64,000 bases of DNA from Neorhizobium alkalisoli (GTDB taxonomy: Bacteria > Pseudomonadota > Alphaproteobacteria > Rhizobiales > Rhizobiaceae): assembly GCF_007829835.1 (NCBI RefSeq), contig NZ_VIWP01000001.1, positions 372,001 through 436,000 of the forward strand. The letters run 5' to 3'. Below the pieces are notes generated by a model that saw only the letters and a program-made list of their open reading frames with translations, did not search any database and was not told the origin of the DNA. Positions 44,503 through 52,122 of the stretch are shown in pieces. The position numbers and the translations under genes were made by a program. Each line of letters starts with the position of its first letter. The first letter of the stretch is position 1.

Positions 44503-45678
44503 ATGAGCGATCGCTTCCAGAAACTGGCGCAGTTTTTCTCCGAAGCGATCGCGGTCGGCGATATTCCGGGCGCCCATCTGACCATCCTCTATCGCGACGA
44601 GCGTTTCGAATGGACCGGCGGTTATCGCGATCGCGCCGCCGGCCTCGCGATCGATGCCGACACCCTGTTCCGCCTCGCTTCGATGACGAAAATGGTCACC
44701 TCGGTTGCGGCCATGACCTTCGTCGAAAACGGCAGGCTCGACCTCGGCGACCCCGTCTCGCGTTATCTGCCGGAACTGGCCGATCTCAAGGTCGGCGTGA
44801 CGAAACGGGATGCCAGCGGCACAAGCCTCGTGCTCGAACCGACGCATCGGCCGATGACGATCCAGGATCTGCTGCGCCATACGTCAGGCCTGACTTACGG
44901 ACAGTTTTCCGATTCGCTGGTGCAGCAGGCCTATCGCGAAGCCGGCATGTCGGCGCATGAGCAGACGCGCGAAGACATTCTCGCAAAACTTTCCACCCTG
45001 CCGCTCGCCTTCCAGCCCGGCACGACATTCGAATACGGCATGTCCACAGACGTTCTCGGCTGGGTGCTCGAAAAGATCGCCGATCGCGATCTGGAAGAAA
45101 TCGTCAGCCGCACGGTCACGGCACCGCTCGGCATGACATCCAGCTGGTTCCGGCCGCCGCAGCTAAGGCTCGGCAATCTCGCCCAGCCGCAGATCGATCC
45201 TGTGACCGGCGAAATCCCCATCCTCGGTTCGCGCAATTTTTATGAAGCGGGCTGGCTTTCGGGCGGTCACGGCCTGTTTTCGACCGCCCAAGACTTCGGG
45301 CGTTTCGCCGCCATGCTGCGCGGTCGCGGCACGCTTCAAGGTGCGCGCATCCTGTCGCCGCGGACGTTTGGCTTCATGGTCAGCAATCATCTGCCGCCGG
45401 ATGTCTCGTTCGGGCCGGATATCGCATCGCTCGGACCGCTTGCGCCGACACCCGCTGCCGGCCAGGGATTCGGCCTCGGCTTCGCCGTCAGGATGGAAGC
45501 CGGGCGCAACACCTTGCCGGGCTCGGTCGGCGACTTTTTCTGGTCGGGCCTGTCGGGCACCTATTGCTGGATCGACCCCACACAGGAGCTTGCCGGCATG
45601 ATCCTGATGCAGTCTCCGAACCGCCGCGACCACTATCGCAGCGTCCTGCGGAGGCTCGTATATGCAGCTCTCGATTGA
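44503..45678 (+). CDS. Serine hydrolase of the beta-lactamase / EstB family
   Basis: The protein has 391 residues from ATG 44503; the frame is open further upstream but inside the ligase gene. The catalytic SxxK is S60-M-T-K63 (FRLASMTKMVTS). The second motif is FEYGMSTDVLG (Y-x-S in place of Y-x-N). GGHGLFST is in the third-motif region. Such proteins are esterases, beta-lactamases or D-peptidases. No signal peptide, so it acts in the cytoplasm, fitting an ester- or lactone-cleaving step in a catabolic route. It follows the ligase by 11 bases. Confidence 0.87.
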   Translation: MSDRFQKLAQFFSEAIAVGDIPGAHLTILYRDERFEWTGGYRDRAAGLAIDADTLFRLASMTKMVTSVAAMTFVENGRLDLGDPVSRYLPELADLKVGVTKRDASGTSLVLEPTHRPMTIQDLLRHTSGLTYGQFSDSLVQQAYREAGMSAHEQTREDILAKLSTLPLAFQPGTTFEYGMSTDVLGWVLEKIADRDLEEIVSRTVTAPLGMTSSWFRPPQLRLGNLAQPQIDPVTGEIPILGSRNFYEAGWLSGGHGLFSTAQDFGRFAAMLRGRGTLQGARILSPRTFGFMVSNHLPPDVSFGPDIASLGPLAPTPAAGQGFGLGFAVRMEAGRNTLPGSVGDFFWSGLSGTYCWIDPTQELAGMILMQSPNRRDHYRSVLRRLVYAALD

Positions 45679-45878
45679 GGGCCGCGAAGGAAAACGCGAA
45701 GCGGCTGCGTCGGGCGGATCCGTGATCTGTCCGGGCAGAATTTCTACGCTACAGGCCCTGCGCTACAAGGGTTTTGTGACAGAGAAGATTTCTGAAAACG
45801 CATCTTTTCTGTTGCATGCGAAAAAGCTTCACCATAATGTTATGCCAATATAACAAATAATAAGACACAGAGGGTAGC
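45679..45878. other. 200-base gap inside the rightward operon with its own control signals
   Basis: No credible gene. It contains GTTAT-GCCAAT-ATAAC at 45839-45854, about 25 bases before the next ATG, in an AT-rich end (CAAATAATAAGACACAG). This looks like a second promoter and operator, which would make 45879 onward a separately regulated unit. Confidence 0.45.
45839..45854. promoter_or_regulatory. GTTAT-N6-ATAAC inverted repeat before the decarboxylase-like gene
   Basis: An exact five-base-arm dyad (six-base arms TGTTAT/ATAACA if extended) in an AT-rich island, with half-sites as at 42152. A regulatory role is inferred. Confidence 0.45.
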
Positions 45879-46703
45879 ATGCAGGCTTCAAGGCCATGGG
45901 CAGGTCAATCCCTGCCGCGGACATCGACGGGTCGTTCCTCGCTTGTGGAGCCTTTGCCGCACCATATCAGCTGCGACGCCCTGCATGTGAATTTTCGCGC
46001 CGACCCGGCCCGTGTCGCCAATTTCCTGCCGCCTGGACTGGAACCGCTGGAAGGCGGCGACGGATGGGTGATGATCGCCGAAATGGCCAAGGTCAGCACC
46101 AGCAATCTCGACCAGATGTGGCAGGATCCGGCCCGCTCCACCTATAACGAATGCGTCCTCGGCTTCTATTGCCGTTTCGGTGACCGGATCGGGCGCTACA
46201 GTGCGCTCGTCTGGGTCGATCGCGACTGGTCGCTCGGCATGGGTGCGATTTTCGGCTGGGGCAAGCGGCTTGCATCGGTCGACCGCACCCGGCTGCAGAC
46301 CACCAATCCGGCGCTTGTCACCCCGCCCCGCCAGCTTGGCGGCACGGTGATGCGTTACGGCAGCACGATCCTGCGCATGTCGGTGACCTTCGAGGGCGAA
46401 GGTGAGGCGATTGCCGCCCTGCCTGGCCATGGCGGATCGAGCTTTCTGTATCGTTATATTGCAAGCCCCGGCCCGGAGATCCCTGAGGTCGAGCAGCTGA
46501 TGGAACTCTCCTTCAACAATGTGAAGATGAGCGACATCCGCTCCGGCACGGGATCGCTGGAATTCTTCGATGCACCCAACGAGGAGCTGAGCCTGCTCGG
46601 CGAAGTCGAGGTGACCGGCGGCTTTTCCTATCAGCGCGGCTGGACCACCGACCGCACCGCCAAGCTGCTGCATGACTATACGGAGAATGCTCCGCAAGCC
46701 TGA
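45879..46703 (+). CDS. Acetoacetate decarboxylase-like (ADC superfamily) protein
   Basis: The protein has 274 residues. The ADC-type pattern is visible: VNFRADPARVANFLPPGLEPL, GWVMIAEM, YNECVLGFYC, and MGAIFGWGKRLASVDRT in the place where acetoacetate decarboxylase has FGFPKK; Lys129 is the likely Schiff-base lysine, with Arg replacing the neighbouring Lys. Superfamily members include decarboxylases, aldolases and cyclase/hydratases, so reaction type is open. GAGGGTAGC precedes the ATG. First gene of the second half of the rightward cluster, directly before the ABC importer. Confidence 0.82.
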   Translation: MQASRPWAGQSLPRTSTGRSSLVEPLPHHISCDALHVNFRADPARVANFLPPGLEPLEGGDGWVMIAEMAKVSTSNLDQMWQDPARSTYNECVLGFYCRFGDRIGRYSALVWVDRDWSLGMGAIFGWGKRLASVDRTRLQTTNPALVTPPRQLGGTVMRYGSTILRMSVTFEGEGEAIAALPGHGGSSFLYRYIASPGPEIPEVEQLMELSFNNVKMSDIRSGTGSLEFFDAPNEELSLLGEVEVTGGFSYQRGWTTDRTAKLLHDYTENAPQA

Positions 46704-46742
46704 ACACCCAAAGTGCCAACCGCCAATCATAAGAGGGAACAA

Positions 46743-47765
46743 ATGCAAAAATTCGAGATGAAACGTCGTGAATTCCTGGTTGGCGCGCAGGCGCTGGCTC
46801 TCGGTGCAGCCCTGCCGGCCTTTTCGGGCGTCGCCCGCGCCGCCGACCTCACCAAGATGACCTATCTGACGCCCTTTGGTTATATCGTCGGCTTTTCCGA
46901 GACAATGTATGCCGACACGGCCGGCATCTTCAAGAAACACGGCCTGGAAGTGACGGTCGAGGGCGGACGCGGTTCGTCCATGGCGGTGCAGCAGGTCACA
47001 GCCGGCAATGCGCTCGTTTCCCGCACCGGCGGCACCGACCTGATCAAGGCCTATGCCAAGGATCCGTCGATCGTTGCGATCGGCGAAATCTACCAGCGCG
47101 ACATTTTTTACATGATCAGCTCCAAGGACGCGCCGATCAACAAGCCGGAGGACATGGCCGGCAAGACGATCGGCATCGTTTCGGCAGCCGGCGCCACCGA
47201 AAACATTCTCGACATGATGCTCGCTGCCAAGGATGTGCCGAAGGCCGACGTGAAGCGCGAAGTCGTCGGCAATGCGCCGGCCGCCTTCCAGCTGATCAAG
47301 CAGGGCCGCATTGCCGGCTTCATCGCCACCAATGATACTGCCTATCAGCTGAGCTCGTCCGGCGAGGCGGTGACCGCATGGTCGACCGACGACGTCGCGC
47401 TCTGCCCCGGCCAGGTCTACATGACCTCCAAGGCGCAGCTTGCAAAAAACAAGGAAACGATCGCCAAGTTCTTCGCAGCGGTCTACGAATCCCTCGGCGA
47501 GATGATCAATGCCAAGGATCTGGCGCCGGTTCTGGCTTCCGTCAGCGGCAAGTACCAGCTCGCCGAGGGCGCCCGCCCGGACAAGGGTCTGGCCGTGCTT
47601 CAATACGGTGTCGAGAACTACAAGCGCGCCTATCAGGAAAAGCTGAAATCGAATGCCGATGCGTGGAAATCCGCTTACGCGCTGATGGTCAAGGCCAAGC
47701 TTATTCCTGAACTGGCCGACCAGAATTTCTACGACGATTCTGCGCGCCTGCTGGCCTTCCCCTGA
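46743..47765 (+). CDS. ABC transporter binding protein, NitT/TauT/NMT1 type
   Basis: The protein has 340 residues. The N-terminus MKRREFLVGAQALALG resembles a Tat-type signal. The mature domain (MTYLTPFGYIVGFSETMYADTAGIFKKHGLEVTVEGG, SSMAVQQVTAGNALVSRTGGTDLIKAY) is the NMT1/THI5-like fold used for aromatic acids, sulfonates, nitrate and pyrimidine precursors. A close paralog lies at 52123-53133. It is followed by a strong stem-loop before the ATPase gene, as is common when binding protein is needed in excess. Confidence 0.92.
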   Translation: MQKFEMKRREFLVGAQALALGAALPAFSGVARAADLTKMTYLTPFGYIVGFSETMYADTAGIFKKHGLEVTVEGGRGSSMAVQQVTAGNALVSRTGGTDLIKAYAKDPSIVAIGEIYQRDIFYMISSKDAPINKPEDMAGKTIGIVSAAGATENILDMMLAAKDVPKADVKREVVGNAPAAFQLIKQGRIAGFIATNDTAYQLSSSGEAVTAWSTDDVALCPGQVYMTSKAQLAKNKETIAKFFAAVYESLGEMINAKDLAPVLASVSGKYQLAEGARPDKGLAVLQYGVENYKRAYQEKLKSNADAWKSAYALMVKAKLIPELADQNFYDDSARLLAFP

Positions 47766-47791
47766 TCGCCTGACGGCATGCTGCGAAATAA

Positions 47792-47840
47792 CCCGATCGA
47801 TCCGACAACGCCAAGCATTTGACAAGCCGGATCGATCGGG
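47792..47840 (+). repeat. 13-bp perfect inverted repeat between binding protein and ATPase genes
   Basis: CCCGATCGATCCG (47792-47804) and CGGATCGATCGGG (47828-47840) enclose a 23-base loop. In the mRNA it forms a long stem that could protect the binding-protein transcript or attenuate transcription into the ATPase gene. No U tract follows. Confidence 0.7.
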
Positions 47841-47909
47841 CGCTGCAATCGCCTCACTGCAAAACCGCTCGGCCCTTGCGGGCCGAAGATTTCTTGAATG
47901 GGACGACGA

Positions 47910-48749
47910 ATGAGTGTGACTGAAAAAGCCGCGATCCAGACCACCGCAGCCCCGACAACGGGAGCAAGAGGTGCGGGGATAAAATTGGCAGGTGTCGAGC
48001 AGCGTTATGGCGATCCAAAATCGTCGGTGCTGGCGTTGACCGATGTCAATCTGGAGATCGGCAAGGGCGAGTTTCTCGTTCTGCTCGGCCCGTCCGGTTG
48101 CGGCAAGACCACACTCATGCGCATCATCGCCGGCCTCCTGAAATCCACCAGCGGCAAGGTCGAGATCGACGGGCAGCCGCTGTGGAACGGCAATCGCCGC
48201 AATGACAAGGTCATGGAAGAGCTCGGCGTTGTCTTTCAGGACGCCAACATGTTTCCCTGGCTGACGATCGAGGACAACATCGCCCTGCCGCTGAAACTGC
48301 GCGGCGTTTCCAAGACTGAGCGCCGCAAGCGGGCGTCCGAACTCTGTGAACTCGTCGGCATCAAGGGTTTTGAAAAGCGCTGGCCGCGCGAACTTTCCGG
48401 CGGCATGCGCCAGCGCGCCGCAATCGCCCGCGCCCTGAGCTGCAAGCCGCAGATCCTCTTGATGGACGAGCCTTTCGGCGCGCTCGACGCGATGACCCGC
48501 GAACAGATGAACCTCGAACTGCAGCGCATCTGGATGGAGAGCGGCTGTACCGTCGTCCTCGTCACCCACTCGATCCGCGAGGCGGTGTTCCTCGCCGACC
48601 GCGTCCTGCTGCTTTCGCCGCGTCCCGGCCGTATGGACACGCTGAAGACGATCGAGATCGCCCGGCCGCGCAGCGCCTATGACCAGTCGACGCCGGAATT
48701 CCAAGCCTATGAGCTGGAATTGCGCAAGCGCCTCGACACGTTCGCCTGA
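47910..48749 (+). CDS. ABC transporter ATPase, NitT/TauT type
   Basis: The protein has 279 residues from ATG 47910 (ATG 47898 is also in frame). Walker A GPSGCGKTT, Q-loop VFQDANMFPWLTI, signature LSGGMRQRAAIARAL, Walker B ILLMDEPFGALDA, H-loop VTHSIREAVFLADR. The GMRQR signature is typical of TauB/SsuB/NrtD subunits. Operonic with the following permease (24-base gap). Confidence 0.94.
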   Translation: MSVTEKAAIQTTAAPTTGARGAGIKLAGVEQRYGDPKSSVLALTDVNLEIGKGEFLVLLGPSGCGKTTLMRIIAGLLKSTSGKVEIDGQPLWNGNRRNDKVMEELGVVFQDANMFPWLTIEDNIALPLKLRGVSKTERRKRASELCELVGIKGFEKRWPRELSGGMRQRAAIARALSCKPQILLMDEPFGALDAMTREQMNLELQRIWMESGCTVVLVTHSIREAVFLADRVLLLSPRPGRMDTLKTIEIARPRSAYDQSTPEFQAYELELRKRLDTFA

Positions 48750-48772
48750 GATCCAGAAAGAAGGAATATCCC

Positions 48773-49543
48773 GTGTTCAAGTTCAACACCTCCTGGATCG
48801 CCACCCCCATCGTGCTCGCCTTGCTGATCGGCATCTGGCATGCCTATGTCACGATTTTTTCGGTCTCGCCCTTCATCCTGCCTTCGCCCTTCGCCGTCTG
48901 GCAGGCCGTGCTTGTCCTGCTGGCCGATCCGCGCACCTGGCAGCACACGCTGATCACGCTTTACGAGATTGTGGCCGGCTTCATTCTGGCGGTCATCATC
49001 GGCATCGTCTTCGGCGGTTTTCTCGGAAAGATCCGCTGGTTGGAACAGACGCTCAATCCGCTGATCGTCGGCCTGCAGGTCATGCCGAAAGTGGCGTTGA
49101 TCCCGCTCTTCATCGTCTGGTTCGGTTTCGGCGTCACCTCGAAGATCGTGCTTGCCGCCGTCATCGCCTTCTTCCCGATCATGACCAACACGATCCTCGG
49201 CATCAAATCGGTCGAGATGGGCCATCGCGACGTGATGCTGGCGCTGAATGCCAGCCGCTGGCAGACCTTTCGCGATGTCGAACTGCCGAGCGCCATGCCC
49301 TTCATCCTAACCGGCATGGAAGTCGGTATCGTGCTCGCCACGATTGGCGCCATCGTCGGCGAATATCTCGGTGGCAGCCAGGGTCTCGGCTACATGGCCG
49401 TTGCGACGCTCAACGCCTTCGACGTGCAGTCGATGTTCGGCGTCATCTTCGTCCTGACCATCCTCGGCCTCATCCTTTATTTCCTCGTCGTCATGCTGCG
49501 CCGGTACCTGACGCCATGGCATGCCGCGGCGAAAAACGACTGA
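48773..49543 (+). CDS. ABC transporter permease, NitT/TauT type
   Basis: The protein has 256 residues with about six membrane segments. The EAA-type loop is MLALNASRWQTFRDVELPSAMPFILTGMEVG near residues 155-185. GTG start at 48773 with AAGGAA upstream. It completes a tripartite importer with the two genes before it. The same DNA is open in another frame, which belongs to the following amidohydrolase only at its 3' end. Confidence 0.93.
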   Translation: MFKFNTSWIATPIVLALLIGIWHAYVTIFSVSPFILPSPFAVWQAVLVLLADPRTWQHTLITLYEIVAGFILAVIIGIVFGGFLGKIRWLEQTLNPLIVGLQVMPKVALIPLFIVWFGFGVTSKIVLAAVIAFFPIMTNTILGIKSVEMGHRDVMLALNASRWQTFRDVELPSAMPFILTGMEVGIVLATIGAIVGEYLGGSQGLGYMAVATLNAFDVQSMFGVIFVLTILGLILYFLVVMLRRYLTPWHAAAKND

Positions 49544-50427
49544 AAGCAAGCCTGACCGACAACGGAGGAAGACAGATAGCACGCATCATTGACGTTTCGA
49601 CCAATTTCAAGCCGCATACCCAGTTGAAACTCTATGACGTGCTTGGCGTCGACCGCTCCAAGGCCCAGAAGCTCGATCCGGAAGCCTATATCGCCGAGAT
49701 GGATCGCAACGGCGTGGCGATGACCGGCGTCATCGCCAATGTCGTGCAGAACGGCGTTCGGGGCGATTTGCTCGCCACCCATGTCGACGAGGTCTACCCG
49801 GTCCTCAAACAATATCCCGATCGTTTCTTCGGCTGGTGCGGCATCAATCCGCTCGGCGGCATGGAGACGCTGCGTTACATCGAATATGCGGTGAAGGAAC
49901 TCGGCTTCAAGGGCGTGCATGTCTATCCGCACTGGTTCGGCGTGCCGATCAACGACCGGACCTATTGGCCAATCTATGCGAAATGCTGCGAGCTGGAGAT
50001 CCCGATCACGCTGCAGGTCGGTCGCCAGTCACCACGCTCCGGCGCAAAACTCTGCGCCAAGCCGGAATGGCTGGAAGATGCCGCCTTCGACTTCCCGGAA
50101 CTGACGCTGATCGGGCTTCACATCGGCGTGCCGTTCGACTGGGAAATGACCAGCTGCGCGATTTCCCACGAAAACGTCTACATCATTGCCGACGCGCATC
50201 CGCCGAGCACATGGTCCCCCCATTTCATCGACTATGTTTCCAAGACCGGATTTGTTAATCGTGACGGAATCCGCAAGGTCATGTGGGGAACCGACTGGCC
50301 GGTTCAGAACCTGACGAAATCGCTGGAGGAGGTTCGCGCGCTCGGAATTCCGCAGGAGGCCCTGGATGGTCTGCTCGGCGAGAACGCGATCCGCATCCTC
50401 AAGCTGGACGTCCCTGCGGCGAAATAA
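49516..50427 (+). CDS. Second amidohydrolase-2 family protein; start uncertain (possible ATA start at 49576)
   Basis: Homologous to the 42183 protein: KGVHVYPHWFGVPIND, LTLIGLHIGVPFDWEM, VYIIADAHPP, KVMWGTDWPVQN. It too lacks the N-terminal HxH (RIIDVSTNFKPH). ATG 49516 gives 303 residues but has no ribosome site and lies in the permease gene. GGAGGA at 49564-49569 instead points to ATA 49576, followed by GCACGCATCATTGAC, exactly where the family N-terminus should begin. Either ATG mutated to ATA here or a non-standard start is used. Length from 49576 would be 283 residues, matching the paralog (286). Confidence 0.83.
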   Translation: MACRGEKRLKASLTDNGGRQIARIIDVSTNFKPHTQLKLYDVLGVDRSKAQKLDPEAYIAEMDRNGVAMTGVIANVVQNGVRGDLLATHVDEVYPVLKQYPDRFFGWCGINPLGGMETLRYIEYAVKELGFKGVHVYPHWFGVPINDRTYWPIYAKCCELEIPITLQVGRQSPRSGAKLCAKPEWLEDAAFDFPELTLIGLHIGVPFDWEMTSCAISHENVYIIADAHPPSTWSPHFIDYVSKTGFVNRDGIRKVMWGTDWPVQNLTKSLEEVRALGIPQEALDGLLGENAIRILKLDVPAAK

Positions 50428-50471
50428 AAGCGCAATCACGCCCGAGGAATTTCGGCAGCAAGGATTTTGAC

Positions 50472-51275
50472 ATGGCAGATTCACCCCTCGTCCGATCATC
50501 CGCCGAAATTCCGACCCCGCTCTATCATCAGGTGCAGCTCGTGCTGCGCGAACGGATCGAGCAGGGATATTATGGCCCGAACGGCATGCTGCCGGCGGAA
50601 ATGGAACTGGCGCGCGAATTCGAGGTGTCCCGCATCACGGTGGCGCGCGCCATCAATGAACTGGCCCAGCTCGGCTTTGTCGAACGCCGCCGCGGCGCCG
50701 GCACCCGCATCGTCAGCCGCGACCTGACGCCGCCGGTTCCGGCCAATATCGACGGCCTGCTCGAAAACCTGTTCGACATGGGTATCCGCACCAAGGCCAA
50801 GGTGTTGGAATTCGGTTTCGTCCTGCCGCCGACAGATGCGCAGCAGGAACTGGAAATTTCGGCCAATGAACTGGTGCAGCGCGCCGTGCGCGTGCGCAGC
50901 TATAATGGCGAACCCTTCTCCTATCTCACGAGTTTCGTGCCGGGTTATATCGGCAAGAATTTTACCGAGGAGGACATGAATTCCGGTTCGCTGATGAGCC
51001 TGTTCGAAAAGAACGGCATCAAGGTCGGTAGCGCCCGCCAGAGTTTCAGCGCAGCATTGGCGGATCCGAAGATCGGCCAGGCGCTCTCGGTGCCGATCGG
51101 CACGCCGCTTCTCGCCATTACCCGCACCGTGCTCGATACGGACGAGCGGCCGGTGGAATTCATCCGCATTCTCTACCGCACCGACCGTTATCAATACCGG
51201 ATGACGATGGAGCGGGACAAGCAGGGCACGGCCCGCTTCAAGGCCGCCTCCCCCAATCAGGGCAAGCCGCGCTGA
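50472..51275 (+). CDS. GntR-family regulator, HutC subfamily (UTRA domain)
   Basis: The protein has 267 residues: winged helix (PLYHQVQLVLRERIEQGYYGPNGMLPAEMELAREFEVSRITVARAINELAQLGFVERRRGAGT) and a UTRA ligand-binding domain (FSYLTSFVPGYIGKNF, LLAITRTVLDTDERPVEFIRILYRTDRYQY). HutC-type proteins bind small metabolites and repress catabolic operons. It lies at the end of the cluster and is the natural candidate to control the region 6 operons. Possible sites are the dyads at 42152, 45839 and 53177. Confidence 0.92.
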   Translation: MADSPLVRSSAEIPTPLYHQVQLVLRERIEQGYYGPNGMLPAEMELAREFEVSRITVARAINELAQLGFVERRRGAGTRIVSRDLTPPVPANIDGLLENLFDMGIRTKAKVLEFGFVLPPTDAQQELEISANELVQRAVRVRSYNGEPFSYLTSFVPGYIGKNFTEEDMNSGSLMSLFEKNGIKVGSARQSFSAALADPKIGQALSVPIGTPLLAITRTVLDTDERPVEFIRILYRTDRYQYRMTMERDKQGTARFKAASPNQGKPR

Positions 51276-51320
51276 ACCGGGCGATATCGGGTTAGGCGGG
51301 TCGATATCCATGGAAATGTT

Positions 51321-52073
51321 GTGAAAACCTTCATCGTCTACGCCCATCCCGAACCGAAATCCTTCAACGGCGCCCTCAAGGACCGTGCCGTAAAACTGTT
51401 TGAGGCGGCCGGTCATCAGGTGGAGATTTCCGATCTCTACGGGATGGGTTTCAAGCCGCTGATCGATCAGGCCGATTTTGCCGATCCCGCCAATCCCGAC
51501 ATGCTGCAGATACCGCGCGAGCAGGAACATGCCCATGCGAGCGGCACGACGGCTGCCGACATCGCCGCCGAACAGCAAAAGCTTCTCTGGGCGGATTTCA
51601 TTCTCTTCCAGTTTCCGCTCTGGCTTTATTCCCAGCCGGCAATATTGAAAGGCTGGATGGAGCGGGTGTTTTCAAGCGGCTTCGCGCATGAGGTGAAGGC
51701 GGATGTCGCCGGTCGCCGCTGGTTCGAGAATGGTGGACTGAAAGGCCGGCGGGTAATGCTGTCACTGACCTGCGCCGGCTCGGATCTCGCCTTCGGACCG
51801 ACCGGTCGGCATGGCGACATGGAGCGGATCCTCTGGCCGATCCACAATGCGCTGCGCTACGCCGGCCTCGACGTCATGCCGCCGCATGTCGCCTATGCCG
51901 TGCTGCGTGGCGGCGAGGACCATCGCGCCGAAATCCTCGAAAATTTCGACCGGCACCTGACGGAGGCCTGGAGCGGCACGCCGCTCTCCTTCCACCGTCT
52001 CGACGAATATGACGACCAGCATCAGCTGAATGCAGACGTGATCCCGCGCACCGCCGGCCAGTGGCGGCGCTGA
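51321..52073 (+). CDS. NAD(P)H:quinone-oxidoreductase-like flavoprotein
   Basis: The protein has 250 residues from GTG 51321. The flavodoxin-like N-terminus is TFIVYAHPEPKSFNGALKDRAV; the FMN/FAD-contact loop is FILFQFPLWLYSQPAILKGWMERVF. This is the NQO1/YwrO/MdaB family of two-electron quinone or nitro reductases. It may reduce an aromatic or quinone intermediate of the neighbouring pathway, but such genes are also general detoxifiers. It converges on the second binding-protein gene. Confidence 0.88.
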   Translation: MKTFIVYAHPEPKSFNGALKDRAVKLFEAAGHQVEISDLYGMGFKPLIDQADFADPANPDMLQIPREQEHAHASGTTAADIAAEQQKLLWADFILFQFPLWLYSQPAILKGWMERVFSSGFAHEVKADVAGRRWFENGGLKGRRVMLSLTCAGSDLAFGPTGRHGDMERILWPIHNALRYAGLDVMPPHVAYAVLRGGEDHRAEILENFDRHLTEAWSGTPLSFHRLDEYDDQHQLNADVIPRTAGQWRR

Positions 52074-52086
52074 GCGCCCGGAAAAT

Positions 52087-52115
52087 GCGCCGCCCCGCAA
52101 GACGCGGGACGGCGC
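52087..52115 (-). terminator. Hairpin between convergent genes, terminator of the second binding-protein gene
   Basis: GCGCCGCCCCGC / GCGGGACGGCGC with a five-base loop and one mismatch. In the leftward direction it is followed by ATTTTCC, so it best serves the gene ending at 52123. Confidence 0.6.
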
Positions 52116-52122
52116 GAAAAGA

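Noticed and set aside
45662..45853. A 63-codon ORF in the gap before the ADC-like gene
   Set aside because: Begins inside the serine hydrolase gene, no ribosome site or domain, and runs through the putative operator.
45888..48704. A 938-codon open frame on the minus strand opposite the ADC-like, binding-protein and ATPase genes
   Set aside because: It spans three well-recognised plus-strand genes, its translation is rich in Arg, Asp, His and Gly with no recognisable domain, and it reads straight across intergenic DNA. This is the usual antisense shadow in high-GC DNA.
48679..49515. Upstream part of the open frame leading into the second amidohydrolase
   Set aside because: It overlaps the permease gene in another frame and is Arg/His-rich; only the portion from about 49516 or 49576 is coding.
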